From Galerina marginata (taxonomy: Eukaryota; Basidiomycota; Agaricomycetes; Agaricales; Galerinaceae): 64,000 bases of DNA. Location: positions 2,542,001 to 2,606,000 of the forward strand of contig JAECYW010000008.1 of NCBI GenBank assembly GCA_023014335.1, given 5' to 3'. Below, piece after piece: positions 11,227-22,873 of this stretch (within the stretch, counting starts at the first letter, position 1; every line of letters begins with the position of its first letter). Made by a program: the position numbers and the translations under genes. Below the pieces are notes generated by a model, which searched no databases, had not been told where the DNA came from, and was given only the letters and a program-made list of their open reading frames with translations.

Positions 11227-12431
11227 CTATACTGCGTCGATCCCAGCGGAGTCTAGTTCGACAGTCCTCGATCCACTGGTACTTGAAGCAACTTCGTCGT
11301 GAAATGCGATAATTGACAGAGGGCCACGACTGTCCTCGGTTACCACATTGATTGTAGGTAGGGTAGGTTCTCTGTAAACACCGAGTCTAGTGTTTCGGAA
11401 GATATGGCATGCCATTGAATTCATAAGCACGATATTTGGCGTTCCAATGAAGGTTCTGTAGACCAGAGGTACAGCCGAATTATTGAATAAAATTGCTGTA
11501 GCAAGATTGAAGGCGATGGTGGTTCTAAGATATGATTTAGGTAATCTGTAGTAGACATAACGAAGATTTACGTACAAGAAATAAGCTTGTCCATCTTTCA
11601 AAATCCCTCTTGACAGCGCAGGGAGGTATTCACCAAATATCATGATTCGGACGCCGTTCTTAATGTTCATAGCGGCATGTGCGTTTTGAAAAAGTTTCCA
11701 ACTCGTTGCTAAGAAAATAAGAATGTCGTTCACAAACGGAATAATGCAGGCTGCGGCGACATAGGGCTCAAGCTGGGAAGTGAATGCAGTATTGTGTTGT
11801 TCCAATGTAAGTGCCAGACACGCCTAAGACTGGAGTAAGGCATGCCCCCACGACCGCGAGCCACATGAGGGAGAAAAAGCCAGTGACAAACTTTTTCCCT
11901 AAGTATAATGCGTGGACCCGAAATAAGAAGAGAAAGGATGTCGGAGGGACGGACAACAGGAACAGAAATTGAATATATCGAATGTTTTCGCAATGTCCGA
12001 CTGGGGCCGCTGTATATTGTTGTTGACCAACAGAGATAAGTCGTAAAGTGAAAGAGAAGAGGGGGCACACATACTCAGCATAACCGCCTTCACTAAGGAG
12101 CGTCGCAAGAGATCCAAATCTGTTCAGAAGTTGAACGCATCTTCGTTCGACAAGTAAAGATGTTTCCAACCTTGAAATGAAATAAACGATGATCGGTAAA
12201 CGTATTCTCCCATGCGCTAACATTCTTGCGTCGGAAGGTAGATTGGTTAGGATGTCCCAAATTAATGCCTATCGTGATCATAAGCTTCAAATTTCGTTCA
12301 TTCCTTTGTGATAGTGAGCCAACCGATAGAGAACCCAATAAAACATATGTAGCGATTGTCCACTGATACGCCAAATCAGGGGGCAAGAATGCCAACGGAG
12401 TATATGGGTTGGGTAGTTGGTCATTAGACAT
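11227..12431 (-). CDS. Seven-transmembrane DUF6533-like family protein, copy 2 (two frame breaks)
   Basis: This is a group A paralogue on the opposite strand from copy 1. It starts MSNDQLPNPYTPLAFLPPD at 12431. The blocks in order are TYVLLGSLS, ALIWDILTNL, RLPIIVYFIS, GHCENIRYIQF, MWLAVVGACLTP, LEPYVAAACIIPFVND, ALSRGILKDGQAYFL, MNSMACHIFRNTRLG and an acidic/Ser tail ending at 11227. Intron sites agree with the family. An extra base at about 12094 (before VKAVML) and another at about 11782 (between QYCI and SQLEPYV) shift the frame. The intron sequence after the first break happens to stay open, which hides the shift in a simple ORF scan. Confidence 0.72.
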
Positions 12432-13479
12432 GGGCTTGAAGGGAGTTTCTCGAGTGAGGGGATTCCGTCAAATAGGTCTTCCAATGGACCATAAACTTTA
12501 GTTATATGTGGCCGATTGTTCTCGTGGTCAGCTACTGCGCTTTTCGCAAACAGAAGTGTTTGTCAGTAACGCCGAGAAGTATTCAAGCTAGATGGCTGGG
12601 CGATAGAGATTTAGGTGGTCCGCTTTGTTCGCTGGTTTCTGGTCAAGAACTCTGCAAGACCAATGGCGCCTCTTCTTAGTCAAGATAGCCGTACATTTGT
12701 GCATCGGCTTGGGAGTTCTGGGCAAACGTTGAGTCATTCGTGTTATCGGTGAGCTGATTTGTAACTGGCTTGGGCTAAAAGAGTCAGCCCACGAGTCGTC
12801 CAGAGGATAACTGTCGGCAGTTTAACACTTGCGACTTACGATAGTTCGAAGCATGGTATACCGACAAAAACGGTATTAGGTCATCCTGTCATAGCTATTC
12901 GGGGGCATCGAAGCTTTGAGACCATATTCCAGAGTCGGTGTTCGGTGTGTTCAGTTGTTTGAGGGAGAAGGATCCGCTTTTCCTTAAATAAATTAGGAAC
13001 TATCGTAACACATGCTTCAGATTAAATGATGTTGCATCAACACAAGGGGAAACTTACCTAGTACTTAAGCGATTGCCCTCTCCCAACTGTCGCTGACCAT
13101 GGATACACGGGTGAAGATACGCGGTACATCACAACGAAAAGAAAAGACCAAATCGAGTTGGAGTCGCTGTTGAGCCGAGCGAAATCGGTACTTGGAGCTG
13201 TGAATGTTAGGTCGCGGTCAAGTGTTACATGTTCTTTCGACGTTTGACCAAGGAGAGGTCGTTGGAAAAACTTCATGCTGATGCCTTAAAATGAGTTGAA
13301 AGCCCCTGGATAACGTATTCAGTCTCCAGTAATAAGAGTGGATATTGAGATGAACATAAGGTATACAAGTTGAATAATATAAGCCAGTCCGTTTGGAACA
13401 AGTCCAAAATCTGTCCGTTGTCAAGAGCAGTCTATACTGAATCTATTCCAGGAGGTTTTGGCACCGAAACTCCGGCATT
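12432..13479. other. Intergenic, nothing recognised
   Basis: About 1.05 kb lie between copy 2 and GNA1. Short frames at 13058-13424 on the minus strand have no recognisable motif or splice continuity. It holds the upstream region of copy 2 and the 3' flank of GNA1. Confidence 0.45.
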
Positions 13480-14199
13480 CTAGAGTCTGGGGGTATGCAC
13501 AGGTCGGTCAGGGATACCAGGAATGGCGGTGATAGCAGTGGTGGCAGCTGCGCTTGACGCGACGTTGTGATATCTCGCCATCTCATTCTCCTTCTTTTCA
13601 AAGCCACATTTTTGATAGAACGCTAAGGGGCAGGTCAGAAAGTTGCACGGCTAATAGGCGAAACACCTACGGATATTGGCGTCGCTACAGTTTAAGATGG
13701 TCTTGTAGCATCCGACAGTCTCGCTAATGCCTGTGAGCGCCTGGATAATTCTCAAGCCAAGTTTGCGACCTTGCATACTTTTGTCGACCGCAATATCCTC
13801 GATATGGCCAACGCGGCCCAGATTTCGGGTAAACTTTTGCTCAAGGAATATCGATCCAACGCCGACAATCTGGTCTGTTTCGCGCGAAACGATGACAAGG
13901 GTGAAATAGGTATTTGGGCATGAAAGAAGGGCGTTGAAGGCCTGGGTGTATTGTGCCTCGGAAAGGTCGGGTGTGGACGTCAGGACAGAAAGAACCGCCA
14001 AATGTGAACGAGAGATGTCGGTCTTTGCCAAGGGGCGCATCTGAGTTGTGAAAGTGGGGATAGTGAGCTTACTTTACAAGACGAAGTGAACATGAGAACG
14101 CACATGCAGGTCATTCCCGAGTTGAGCCTTCACTTCAGCAGGAATAAGGGCGGGTGAGAAAAGGAGTTCCAGCTCGGAGTCGGGTGTGAAAGCAGGCAT
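13480..14199 (-). CDS. GNA1: Glucosamine-6-phosphate N-acetyltransferase (GNAT)
   Basis: This enzyme acetylates glucosamine-6-phosphate with acetyl-CoA, a step toward UDP-GlcNAc for chitin and glycans. It has three exons. The first is MPAFTPDSELELLFSP...LH, and an intron of about 60 bases follows. The second exon runs from RPLAKTDISR through FTLVIVSRE, IVGVGSIFLEQKF and VGHIEDIAVD. It then carries the acetyl-CoA loop QGRKLGLRIIQAL and CYKTILNCSDANI. The last exon starts PFYQKCGFEKKENEMARY. The motif order matches Gna1 proteins. All junctions keep frame and the stop is at 13480-13482. At about 205 residues it is longer than the yeast enzyme (159), through an N-terminal extension and an Ala/Thr/Pro-rich tail. 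The gene looks intact and sits inside the transmembrane-family array. Confidence 0.93.
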
Positions 14200-14693
14200 A
14201 GTTGCACCGAAAAGTTTAGAACGGTAGAAGCTGTAGACGGAGAAAAAATGGTTGCTGAGAGAACTTTGGATGAGAAACTTGAACATTCAGTTTCAAAGGA
14301 GTTTATTTACCTACCTGTTGGTTTGCGGTGTGGGGTGCGAAGAGGGCGTGGCGCAGTGGGGGCGGTGGAGGCGGTGGAGGTGGTTGACAGGCAACCTGCA
14401 ACCCTGTTCCGGAAGCGGCAATTCATCAAAATGCACAGCCACATCATCCCAGATTTACCCCCGCTTGGTGCCTGGTCGGCCTGAACGGACAACCATGGGA
14501 TGCGCTGACTTGCACTGTTACAGTTGCGGTGCACACAGGCCGCTCAAGAATATCAAGGTGTAGTTTGACTTGAAATTGCTTTGTCTGCGCTCTACAGTTT
14601 TGTACATGTTCTAAATAAACTAAATAAAGAGTGGCACACTCGATTTCGGAATATTGAATGTTTGTCAAAATTCTACAAACCGTTTCTCCGAGT
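14200..14693. other. Spacer between GNA1 and copy 3
   Basis: This stretch holds the GNA1 5' region, including a purine-rich GGCGGTGGA-type microsatellite at about 14356-14385, and the 3' flank of copy 3. A minus-strand frame running on from copy 3 to 14444 is probably an artefact of a frame break and not a real tail. Confidence 0.45.
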
Positions 14694-16032
14694 TTATACA
14701 GTCCCGCTTCCACGGGAAGGATATCTTTCCATTTTGTTGTCCGAAGGATAATCGTGAGGCGTTCGACAGTTTTGGTTACTTCGATGCCATCCATGTTGAT
14801 GACCGTCGTATCTGAAGCTGGTCCTTTTCCTCGCGAGTTTCCTGTGAGAGAAAGTGGGATAATGGAAGCGGTGGTCCTGTCGTCTTTCGACCTCATTTTG
14901 CTGGTGGAGATCGTGTTTTCTCTGAATAGGCCGAACTTCGTATTCCTGAATACCCGGCAAGCCATGATGTTCATGAGCATGATGTTGGGCACCGTAAACA
15001 TCGTCGATAGGCGATTGGTACGGAGGATACGTAGAGCATGATGACGGTTAACAAACTGGTCGAGACGGTTGTTCTGTAAGAGAGCACATTTAATAAGCAC
15101 ATAATCAACTAAGAATGAAATCGGAATAAAGAACGTACAGATAATAAATTTGTCCATCTTGCAACAGCGACCTCGAAAAGGCGGGCATGTAATCACCGAA
15201 GACTAGTGTCCTCATGCCTCCTTTTAGGGTATATTCAACATGAGAGTTAGTCATGAGGCGCCATGAAATGGCAAGGAAAACGAGTGTGTCGTTAACGAGA
15301 GGGATAATTGCCGCAGCAGCGACATAGCCTTCGAGACTGGCATTGATGCAGTAATCGGTGGTGCCGATATGCGCGCCAGTGACCCCTTGTGTTACCGTTA
15401 GGCATCCAGCGACAACGGCGAGCCACATAAACCCGAAAAAGGTGACAATGAAAATGTTCTTGTCGAAAATAGCGCGAACACGGAAGAAGAAGAGAAGGGA
15501 GCTCGCTGGAATGGCAATGGGGTATAGCCAGTCCAATCCCTTCTCGAAGGCGACGCAATTCCCCGTAGGTGCAGGCTAAAAGTCAGACGACTGTGTCAAT
15601 AATTTTGTACGCAGAAAGAAGAAGCTCAGTAGGACTACTGACTCTCGAAAATAGTGCTCGCTAGAACATAGCCCAAGGATCCAAGCCTATTCAAGACGTC
15701 ATCGCAATAGGTAAGGGTCCCATGTAATGAACGACCTCGGGAGCGAAAACCTACCTGGAGATAACATAGGTAATCGTCGGTAAAGTAATGCGATACTTAG
15801 TAAGTAAAATGTAATCGCTTTTGAGGTTGTTCAGGATATCCCAAATCATAACCTGTAACGCGTAGCGTAAATCGGAGCACTCACGCTAGAAATATGGCGG
15901 AAAACTCACCCCGAGGGAACCGACCAAAATGTAGATCGCGATCGTCACCTGGAAAGCCAGGTCTGGAGGCAAAAACGCCATAGGCGTCAAAGGATTGGGG
16001 AGCTGAGGCACAGCAGAAGCATTGCCAGACAT
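14694..16032 (-). CDS. Seven-transmembrane DUF6533-like family protein, copy 3 (frame breaks)
   Basis: This is a group A paralogue, closest in motif text to copy 11. It starts MSGNASAVPQLPNPLTPMAF at 16032. The blocks are IYILVGSLG, VMIWDILNNLKSDY, LPTITYVIS, LGSLGYVLASTIFE, DWLYPIAIPASSLLFFFRVRA, MWLAVVAGCLTVTQGV, IGTTDYCINASLEGYV, PLVNDTLVFLAIS, FVFGDYMPAFSRSLLQDGQ-like text and MNIMACRVFRNTKFGLF. One base too many at the exon start near 15574 displaces the TGNC block. A second shift near 14764 moves the tail from the HDY...SD frame, which resembles the copy 11 tail and stops at 14694, into a frame that stays open to 14444. Without the shift the protein would end near residue 340, as in its relatives. 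Confidence 0.75.
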
Positions 16033-17491
16033 TTTACCAGCGAGGGGGACTCGAAACAGAGGCGGGAGATAACTAGTCCCATTTTCCTTCCTTTAAGGAA
16101 TCCAATCCAGAGTATCTTGGAGACATTACGCGATGAGAATGTCAGGAAAAACGTATGAAAGGGAACATTGTACCTACCTGTGCAGGGTTTAGACTCAGAA
16201 CATGTTCCCTTCTTTGGTCTGCCGCGGCAATCTGAATCCGTTAATCTGACAAGGGGAATTGCTTATTCTGCTAGACCCTCCTTCAATACACTATGCACCT
16301 ATACCAAAAGTCGATTCTATGGACGAGCAGACACTCAGATGGCATGCAGACGCACCTGTCCACGGCGAACTAGCCGATTTGGAAAGCGAAAATTTTAATT
16401 CCGTTCCAAAGCCATTCGGTAAGTCTGGGATGAAGAAGGATGTGATGTGGGTCAAGGAAGCTCAGTTTGCTACCGACAGATCGTGTGGAGCGTCAGCGTT
16501 GTGGGTTTGTGGTTCGGCATAGGTGTTGATGATACTATCATGATGGAAAGTCCTCAGAACTCTCAGAGTCAGACCCCGATCACTTTCAGCGCTTAGGCGA
16601 GCGAATGAATGCTTTTGGAGCAAGCCGGATACTTCGGGGTCTGCGCAGCCAACAACAACCTGCACCCGGAGTACTAGTGAGTCCATGAGTACTGAAGGTG
16701 AATTCGAACCCCAATTTCGTGAGCGATCTTCTTCAAGTTGGAAGTGCGGGGTAGACGCTAAGCTAACTTTGGGAAATGATTTGCAACGATCAACTTGAAG
16801 ACAAGACAGGATAGGTAGTCTTGGAGATACCCATACGGCGTACGAATAGCTTCACTGCGCTCTTTGACCGGCATGCTTTCCATCGACTTCGAAACTTCCT
16901 CGGAATGTCTGATTTATTTTTGAGGACAAAGGGGACTACGGATATGTGCAGCTTCATTGGGAATGAAGTGGGAATGAAAATCAAGGGACCCGACTTCATG
17001 CTTTGACCTTTGACAGCCGTCGGCGGGGTTGGATAGAATGACGCACTCAGACTTGGGAAGTCTGGACTCAAATGCATTATATCCCTATCAGAGAGCAGAG
17101 GCTATTCGTTGTAGCTTCATAGGGATTCCAATATAGTCACAGATTTAGAGAAGCCTTTGTGGACCCTAGGGAGGCTTTTAGAAACATCTCTGATCTCGAC
17201 GAACTTCAGAAGATTGCGTATGGTGCACTGGATAAGAGCGTTCCTCTTATCAGGAACAAGAGACGACCATCTGACAACGATAACGGCATGACCTAGAAAG
17301 AGGAAAGCCTTAGAATGCGGGGGGATGGATCGACGGACTGAAAAGGCGTTAGTTATAACTGGCGCGATCGAAACCACAGTGGCGCCTTCAGAAAAGCCAG
17401 TAAGCTTATTGATGGAGCCTGATCGAACATTGAAATAATTGTCATACCAAAATTACCGAGTTAACAATTTTCGCCTTGCATGAACCAGAAA
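16033..17491. other. Intergenic, possible gene remnant at about 16318-16420
   Basis: About 1.46 kb lie between copy 3 and the DFR-like gene. The only coding-like segment is a plus-strand stretch starting MDEQTLRWHADAPVHG at about 16319 and ending in KPFG just before a consensus donor (gtaagt) at about 16420. I do not recognise it and cannot find a convincing next exon, so it may be a remnant. The rest shows nothing supported. Confidence 0.3.
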
Positions 17492-18854
17492 TCATTTCTT
17501 CGCCCACTGTTTTTCCAACTCCAAAATATCGTCCGCGCCCTCCTCAATCGTCTGTTCTGTAGGAATGAACTCGGTAAAGCCCAATATCTCCTTCGCTCTC
17601 GTGGTATCCAAGGTCGTAAGCACGCCTGGGAGAGGCTTGATGTCTTCCAGTGCAATAATCCTATCTGCGATCTCCGGCTTGGCTTTCTTCAGGTGGGTAG
17701 CCACTTGGCCCCAGGTGTAAGTAGCACCGTTGATGATGAAGCGCTTGACATCCGTCTCTGGGAGCGGCAACTGCTGGAGAACTCGTACATGTACCCTTTC
17801 CTACATCTCGCCCATCGACGATCCAGTTGGGCGCGAAGGGGGGGTCGCCTTTATTGATAACAGTGTGGATGAAGTCGTTGGTGCCCATCGTGGCCACTGA
17901 GGTAGGCAGAGGGAAAGTCTTGGGGTAAGGTCCGACAACATATCCGGGGAGAACTAAGCACTCATGTCAGACTTCAGTCGACCGATGTGATACATATTAA
18001 GCTCACCAGTAGCGACATTGAGCTCGGGATGCTGGGCAGCAAAGTCCCAAACTGCCTTCTCTGCCTTGATCTTTGCCGGTGAAGTAGACATAATATTTAT
18101 CCTCCTTGTTCTTCTCATACTCTTCGTCGTCGGCCACATCCCCAATCTACACATATCCAAAGTTAGAATCGAATCGTGTTCTCAAAGCTGTCAAAAGGAG
18201 ATACTCACTCGTCTCATTCAAGTTCAGGCCATGGAACGCGGGAATGTGGGTCGCTTCACAAATATAATTCGTGTCATTATAGGTAGCTCGAACGATGTCG
18301 AAACAGACATACGACTGAGGAGACACCCGAAAGAGCTTGTGACCACAATCTTCTTGACGCCAGCCTTCTGCGCTTGACGCACGACATTCAGCGCACCGTC
18401 AATAGCACTCTGGTGGGAAAATGAGAGATAAATGACAAAGGAATCGAATCGGTTCATTGACACGCACCTTGAATGTTTCGTCGATGTCCTTTCTCCCCGG
18501 CAGAGGGACATGCGATATGGATAACAGCGTCGACACCCTTCAATGCCTCTGTAAAGCTTCCAGTGGCAATGTCATCCACCTGTACGAACTCCAACCCAGG
18601 TACCTTCACGGTCTCCACAAGAAGATCATACTTCGCGCCTCGGGCAGTCCTGCTGAAAGCATCGACGTTAATCACGTCTCTCAGCGAAGTCGATCTACTC
18701 ACCCTCGCACTCGATAACCTTGTTCGAGAAGTTCCTCAGCTGTATGTCCGGCGATAAACCCATTGATACCAGTAACCTGTAATAACCACGGCGTTATTAC
18801 TCAGCTCCCGCGATCACAGCTAGAACCACGTACCAAGACTAGTTCCTTCGACAT
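17492..18854 (-). CDS. NAD(P)-dependent reductase of the dihydroflavonol-4-reductase/extended SDR type, with frame breaks
   Basis: This is an extended short-chain dehydrogenase that would reduce a carbonyl using NAD(P)H. The first exon is MSKELVL. After an intron comes VTGINGFIAGHTAEELLEQG, the TGxxGF nucleotide-binding motif. Then follow VQVDDIATGSFTEALKGV, DAVIHIACPSAG, an intron, GALNVVRQAQKAGVKKIVVTSSF, an intron and a YV(Y)...AEKAVWDFAAQHP segment around the expected YxxxK. After another intron come NPGYVVGPYPK, FIHTVINKGDPP, WIVDGRDVG, and a substrate-domain tail ending WAKK at 17492. Frame breaks occur in G/C runs at about 18702 and 18495, near 18082 (one T too many beside the YxxxK motif) and at about 17795. 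The protein family is clear; whether a working protein is made is not. Confidence 0.8.
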
Positions 18855-19777
18855 GATGATAAACGTCTGGAAGGAAGGAAGGAAGGGGATACGCTTGGGG
18901 GGAAGAAGGTGAAGGATTTAAGCGACAATCGCCAGCGCTCTCACCACAAGCGCTATCTAATATATGCCAGCTTATGCTGCTCCGGTCCTTCAACAATCGC
19001 CATATCCAGCAGATCCTTGCTCGGTGTCCACCCAATATGCACTTTGGAAGCCCCCTGGTGAGAGCTAATCAGAACCGAGGTGCAATCTTTAACAGCAAGT
19101 ACTGAGTACTCCCCACCCCACTCTCACGTCAGCCAGACAACATCATCCAACCGTGGGTCCCCGGGTTTCTCACCTCACTTGCCCTAGCTATTTGCGTTCC
19201 AAGAATATCAAATCATCAAGCTGCTGTCGTCGATGGCAAGGGAACAGTGGCATATCGAGTGGCATGAATTGAGAACGAGAACAGGCCACAGTTGCTGTTG
19301 AAAACGGCTTACTACTCGAAATCTTGACGAGGAAAGGTTTTTCGCGAGACCTCATGTCTGAAAAGGTGTAACAATTTAAAAAATTGCTAAAGGGCAGATA
19401 TCAGACACACCTTTTTAACCAACGGTTCCGCATGGCAAAAATACTACTTGATGGCACCGACGTTAATGATGCAGAAGCACACTCTAAACCTGAAAAAGAC
19501 GTTCAAATGCGTGAGTCTCCGATAAGCACCGGACCAGTGTACGGCTCTGTTTCAAAATGGGCCACCTGTCGAAGGCTGAAAGATGGTGGCAGGCACAAAA
19601 AAGACGGCATCGATTAAAAACGACTCTAGATGATCATCTGATGCTATATGTAACTAGATAAGCACGGTCAGTCATCCTTCTCGCCTTCGATATGGAATAA
19701 AGCACATACTTTTAATTCCACTTCAACTATTTATTCGCCATAGAGCTGTCGCCAAACCACGCAGATAATTAGGCTGT
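18855..19777. other. Intergenic, nothing recognised
   Basis: About 0.92 kb form the upstream region of the DFR-like gene and the 3' flank of COQ1. A plus-strand 77-codon frame at 19384-19617 has no recognisable features. Confidence 0.45.
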
Positions 19778-21376
19778 TCATGACTTCCGCCCGATGACCC
19801 TCTCCGTCAAGACCTCCAACCCAGCCTTGGCCTCACTCTCCGGCAGCTCTTGCAGCACCTCCTGGCCTTGTCCGCATAAGCCCGTGCCAGCGCTCGCGTC
19901 CGCTGAACGCCTGAAGACCGGAGTACGTAGTCTCGAGCCTGAGTAGTTGATTTCATCAGTTGGTTTATCATCAACTGGGATTGTATGGGCATCGGACACC
20001 ATGGACTAGGGCAAAAATTGGGGGAAAAGGTAGAAAGGGGAATGATGGAAGGAAGAACGCACCAGCTCCACATCCCCAGGTTGCTCGAATTTACGCTGGA
20101 TGAGATCGCCGATCTCTGGATGTTCCTCCCATGCGTAGAGGGCAGGACCTGTGGCTAGCCCGAGTTGCAGATCCGCGCCTCCAGGCTTGCCTAGTGTAGC
20201 GGAAGCGGATTCGTAGTCGAGTACATCGTCCACGAGCTACTAATTTCAAATAATTAATGAGTGCATGTTGGAAAAGGTTCAAAAAGAACAATACCTGGAA
20301 CGCAATCCCCAGATTTCTGCCATAAGCGTATGCAATCTCCTTCCACACTTCGCCTTCCTTGCATCCGCCCAGCACGACCGCTGACCTCGCCCCTTTTGCC
20401 ATCAAGCTCGCCGTCTTCAGATATGTTTTCTGCAGATAGATATTCCACGCGTCCCGGCTCGTCTGGCCACCTCTGCTCTTCCCACTGGTCTCCAACAGCC
20501 TCTTCGTGACATTGTCACCTATAGCAGCAGCAGCAGCATCGTCATCCAGCTTGACTTCGCGCATTTGCAGAATTTCGCCCTCAACGAGGTTGGATAAGAC
20601 ACTCGCGATGAGCTCAGTGACTTCGCTGTCGCCTAGCCGCGACAGTGCAGCTGATGCCCGACCCAGAACAAAGTTCCCTCCTAGGACGGAAAGCTTGTTC
20701 CCGTATGAAGCGGGCGCAGAGGGAGCGCCACGACGAAGTGCCGACTCATCGATGACGTCGTCGTGTAGCAGCGAGGCGGTATGCATCATTTCGACGATTT
20801 GAGCCAGCCGTGTTTGCGTTGGGAGGACGACATTGGTCAGAGAAGGGGGGTGGGTGACGTTTGGATGCTTCCGGTTGGTGTTGGGCGTCGATGCAATTTT
20901 GTTGGCCTCAACGAGAAAGTTGGGTCAAAACTGGCTGTTTCTAGCGGCATGCTCGGGTTCCAGTCGTTCAACACGTCGGGACGCGTCAACGTCCGGTCCA
21001 GCTCGTCTGCTCGTCCCCCTGCACCTTCGCATTCCGATTCCCAAAGTTTCCGACTCCAGTCTCCGCCCAGACCGTTCGTGGCTTGTGCAAACAGCAAGAC
21101 AATCACTGGCCGCACTTGCTTGGATGGATGTAGAAAGTAATATTTCGTGATTTCGCTGATTGCTGGGTGTCCTGACCCGAGCATGGACAGCAAAGAGGTT
21201 CGCAGATCGGAAAGTTGAGGTTGTAGGAACTTGAAGGGGTCTGGCCTGGGTTTTTGAACACCATGGGTCGCAAGGTTGGTTTGTGTACGCACCGCACCGC
21301 GAAGTCGTACACTGTGCTCAGTGTCGCGTGAAAGACGTGTAATACATCGCTGGTGCATAACTGTATGGCACAACAA
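19778..21376 (-). CDS. COQ1: Trans-polyprenyl diphosphate synthase (ubiquinone side chain), two frame breaks
   Basis: This enzyme condenses isopentenyl diphosphate units into the long prenyl chain of ubiquinone, in mitochondria. From ATG 21376 the first 40 residues are basic and poor in acidic residues (RCITRLSRDTEHSVRLRG), like a presequence. Then come the chain-length region (SKQVRPVIVLLFAQA), the first aspartate-rich motif LLHDDVIDE, FVLGRASAALSRL, the TSGKSRGG stretch and YLKTASLMAKG. After an intron the second motif LVDDVLDYE is followed by GKPGGADLQLGLATGPALYA. The tail ALARAYADKA...VLTERVIGRK stops at 19778. Two single-base breaks are visible: an A/T run at about 20897-20900, and near 19860 before VLQELPESE. 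Both lie in a gene the cell should need, which makes sequence error the likelier cause. A GCAGCAGCAGCAG run codes Ala residues at about 20525. Confidence 0.9.
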
Positions 21377-22220
21377 CCAGTAATTAGACCTTGAAAGGCG
21401 AAAATTGTAAAAGAAGAGTAATATTCTTACTGAGATCGTTCCTATCCAACTATCGCCCCTGCCTGCCCCGACACCGCGAGTGCGTTTGCTTCAAGCTGTA
21501 CCACGCATTCAGTTGCATCTGAAGAATACCTTCTAGGCCGAAAAACTCACGCGAAGGTGGAAAGTTGAAGAGAGCTCACAACATCAACAAAATTCCATTC
21601 TTCCCGTAGAATTGATGGGACGGCCGGAGAGTGGAACGTTCACTTCCTTCCATCGCTTCAGCGAAAGATTTTACAACGCAAAAGTCACTCAATCGAAAAA
21701 AAAAGTTGCAGAAAACACATGTATTTGCTAAACGACAGAAGTCACGATAGAGTACAAGTGAGAAAAAGAAATTATCCATCAGACAGACGCTCAACTCGCT
21801 GGCAAGGTGTTCGAACGTCTCATACGAGCGCGACCAAAACTTTAAAACCCGCCAAACGTCCTCGAGACCTCCATGAAGGAGGCCATGTTCTCAGTATAAC
21901 GAGTGAGCGCGAATGTCATCGAGTGGATATGAAGAATGCGGCATTTGTAAAAATGCGAGACTCGGTCAGTTTCTGTAAACAGATCCTGATTGAGTATGTT
22001 CTAAGGAAACCAAAAAGCGGGAGGCATGGCTTATATACTTTTCGTGGGTGGTCTGTGCGCAATTAAGTCACGTGGTCACAAATTTAAATTAGCGCCGAGC
22101 GCCCGACCGTTGGTCCAGCTACTTGCAATTGGAATCCAATTTTAACCTAGATCACAGAGGATTTTTTCGAAGCCACAGTAAGAGTAGTCAAGGCCATGGG
22201 CATGCGCTGAGTACTTCATA
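21377..22220. other. Upstream region of COQ1, nothing else recognised
   Basis: About 0.84 kb with short frames only. No recognised gene, no clear repeat. Confidence 0.45.
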
Positions 22221-22385
22221 ATCACAGGAATTTTTCTGAATGTGGATTTGTCAAAAGCAAGGGCTCATGAAACTGACAGTGAAGGTGATGGATCACAGGA
22301 AATTTTCTGAATTTGTATCATGTAACTCACACTGTCAAAGAGATGGATCAGGAAACCTTCTGAATTTGGATTTGCCAAGAGCACC
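22221..22385 (+). repeat. Imperfect short tandem repeat (about 55-70 bases, three copies)
   Basis: Copies begin near 22221, 22291 and 22345. Each starts with ATCACAGGAA or ATCAGGAAA, continues TTTTCTGAAT or CTTCTGAAT plus GGATTTG-like sequence, and ends near a GGCATGTAAC or AAAGAGATGG segment. Copy lengths differ (about 70, 54 and 40 or more). The repeat lies in the 5' part of an open frame with a coiled-coil 3' half. Confidence 0.55.
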
Positions 22386-22740
22386 CGGGCATGTAACCCA
22401 TAGTCCTGAAGGCGCCCGAGACACGCTACTAGCCGAGGAAGAGGTAGTGGTATCAAAGCTCAGAAAGGCACAGTTACTCGTAACGAAACTGCAAAACACC
22501 GTTGAAGTCACTCGACTGCAAATTCGAGACGCCAATTATCAACTGGGGTACCTCCTGGACTACCTCCATGTTAACAAAAAGTCAATTCCTCAAATCCAGC
22601 CTACACCCCGCGTAAACGGAGTACCATGCACCATTCCAGCTAGTATTCTTGCGCCTCAATATCATTTGGATATATATCTACCAATGAAGAATTTTATAGG
22701 CAAGAATTTGTTGGGCCATTGGGCAGGAAGTGTATTGTAG
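22240..22740 (+). CDS. Hypothetical coiled-coil ORF
   Basis: This is a single open frame of 166 codons. The first third is built from the short tandem repeat. The middle (about residues 60-115) reads AEEEVVVSKLRKAQLLVTKL and on through VEVTRLQIRDANYQLGYLLDYL, with the leucine and valine spacing of a coiled coil. The last third looks random and ends at the start of the 2.4 kb duplication (GKNLLGHWAGSV). The reading frame may be a remnant of a larger coiled-coil gene. I do not recognise a family and cannot tell whether it is expressed. The ATG choice at 22240 is arbitrary. Confidence 0.3.
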   Translation: MWICQKQGLMKLTVKVMDHRKFSEFVSCNSHCQRDGSGNLLNLDLPRAPGHVTHSPEGARDTLLAEEEVVVSKLRKAQLLVTKLQNTVEVTRLQIRDANYQLGYLLDYLHVNKKSIPQIQPTPRVNGVPCTIPASILAPQYHLDIYLPMKNFIGKNLLGHWAGSVL

Positions 22741-22873
22741 GACGTGGATATATAGCGATCAGATCATAAATAACGACATCTGAGATAGAATTTTCTTTTG
22801 TAAAATACATAATGCATATCCTCCAATGACTGCGACTTGGGCAACGATGAGAAGTTTGTGGGCTCCCTTACAG

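Noticed and set aside
14444..14693. Long C-terminal extension of copy 3
   Set aside because: It depends on staying in a frame that departs from the copy 11-like tail; a single-base shift near 14764 explains it better.
16680..16760. Possible tRNA (GGGGTTCGAATTC on the minus strand)
   Set aside because: The T-arm does not pair correctly after the loop, and no acceptor stem or anticodon arm can be drawn.
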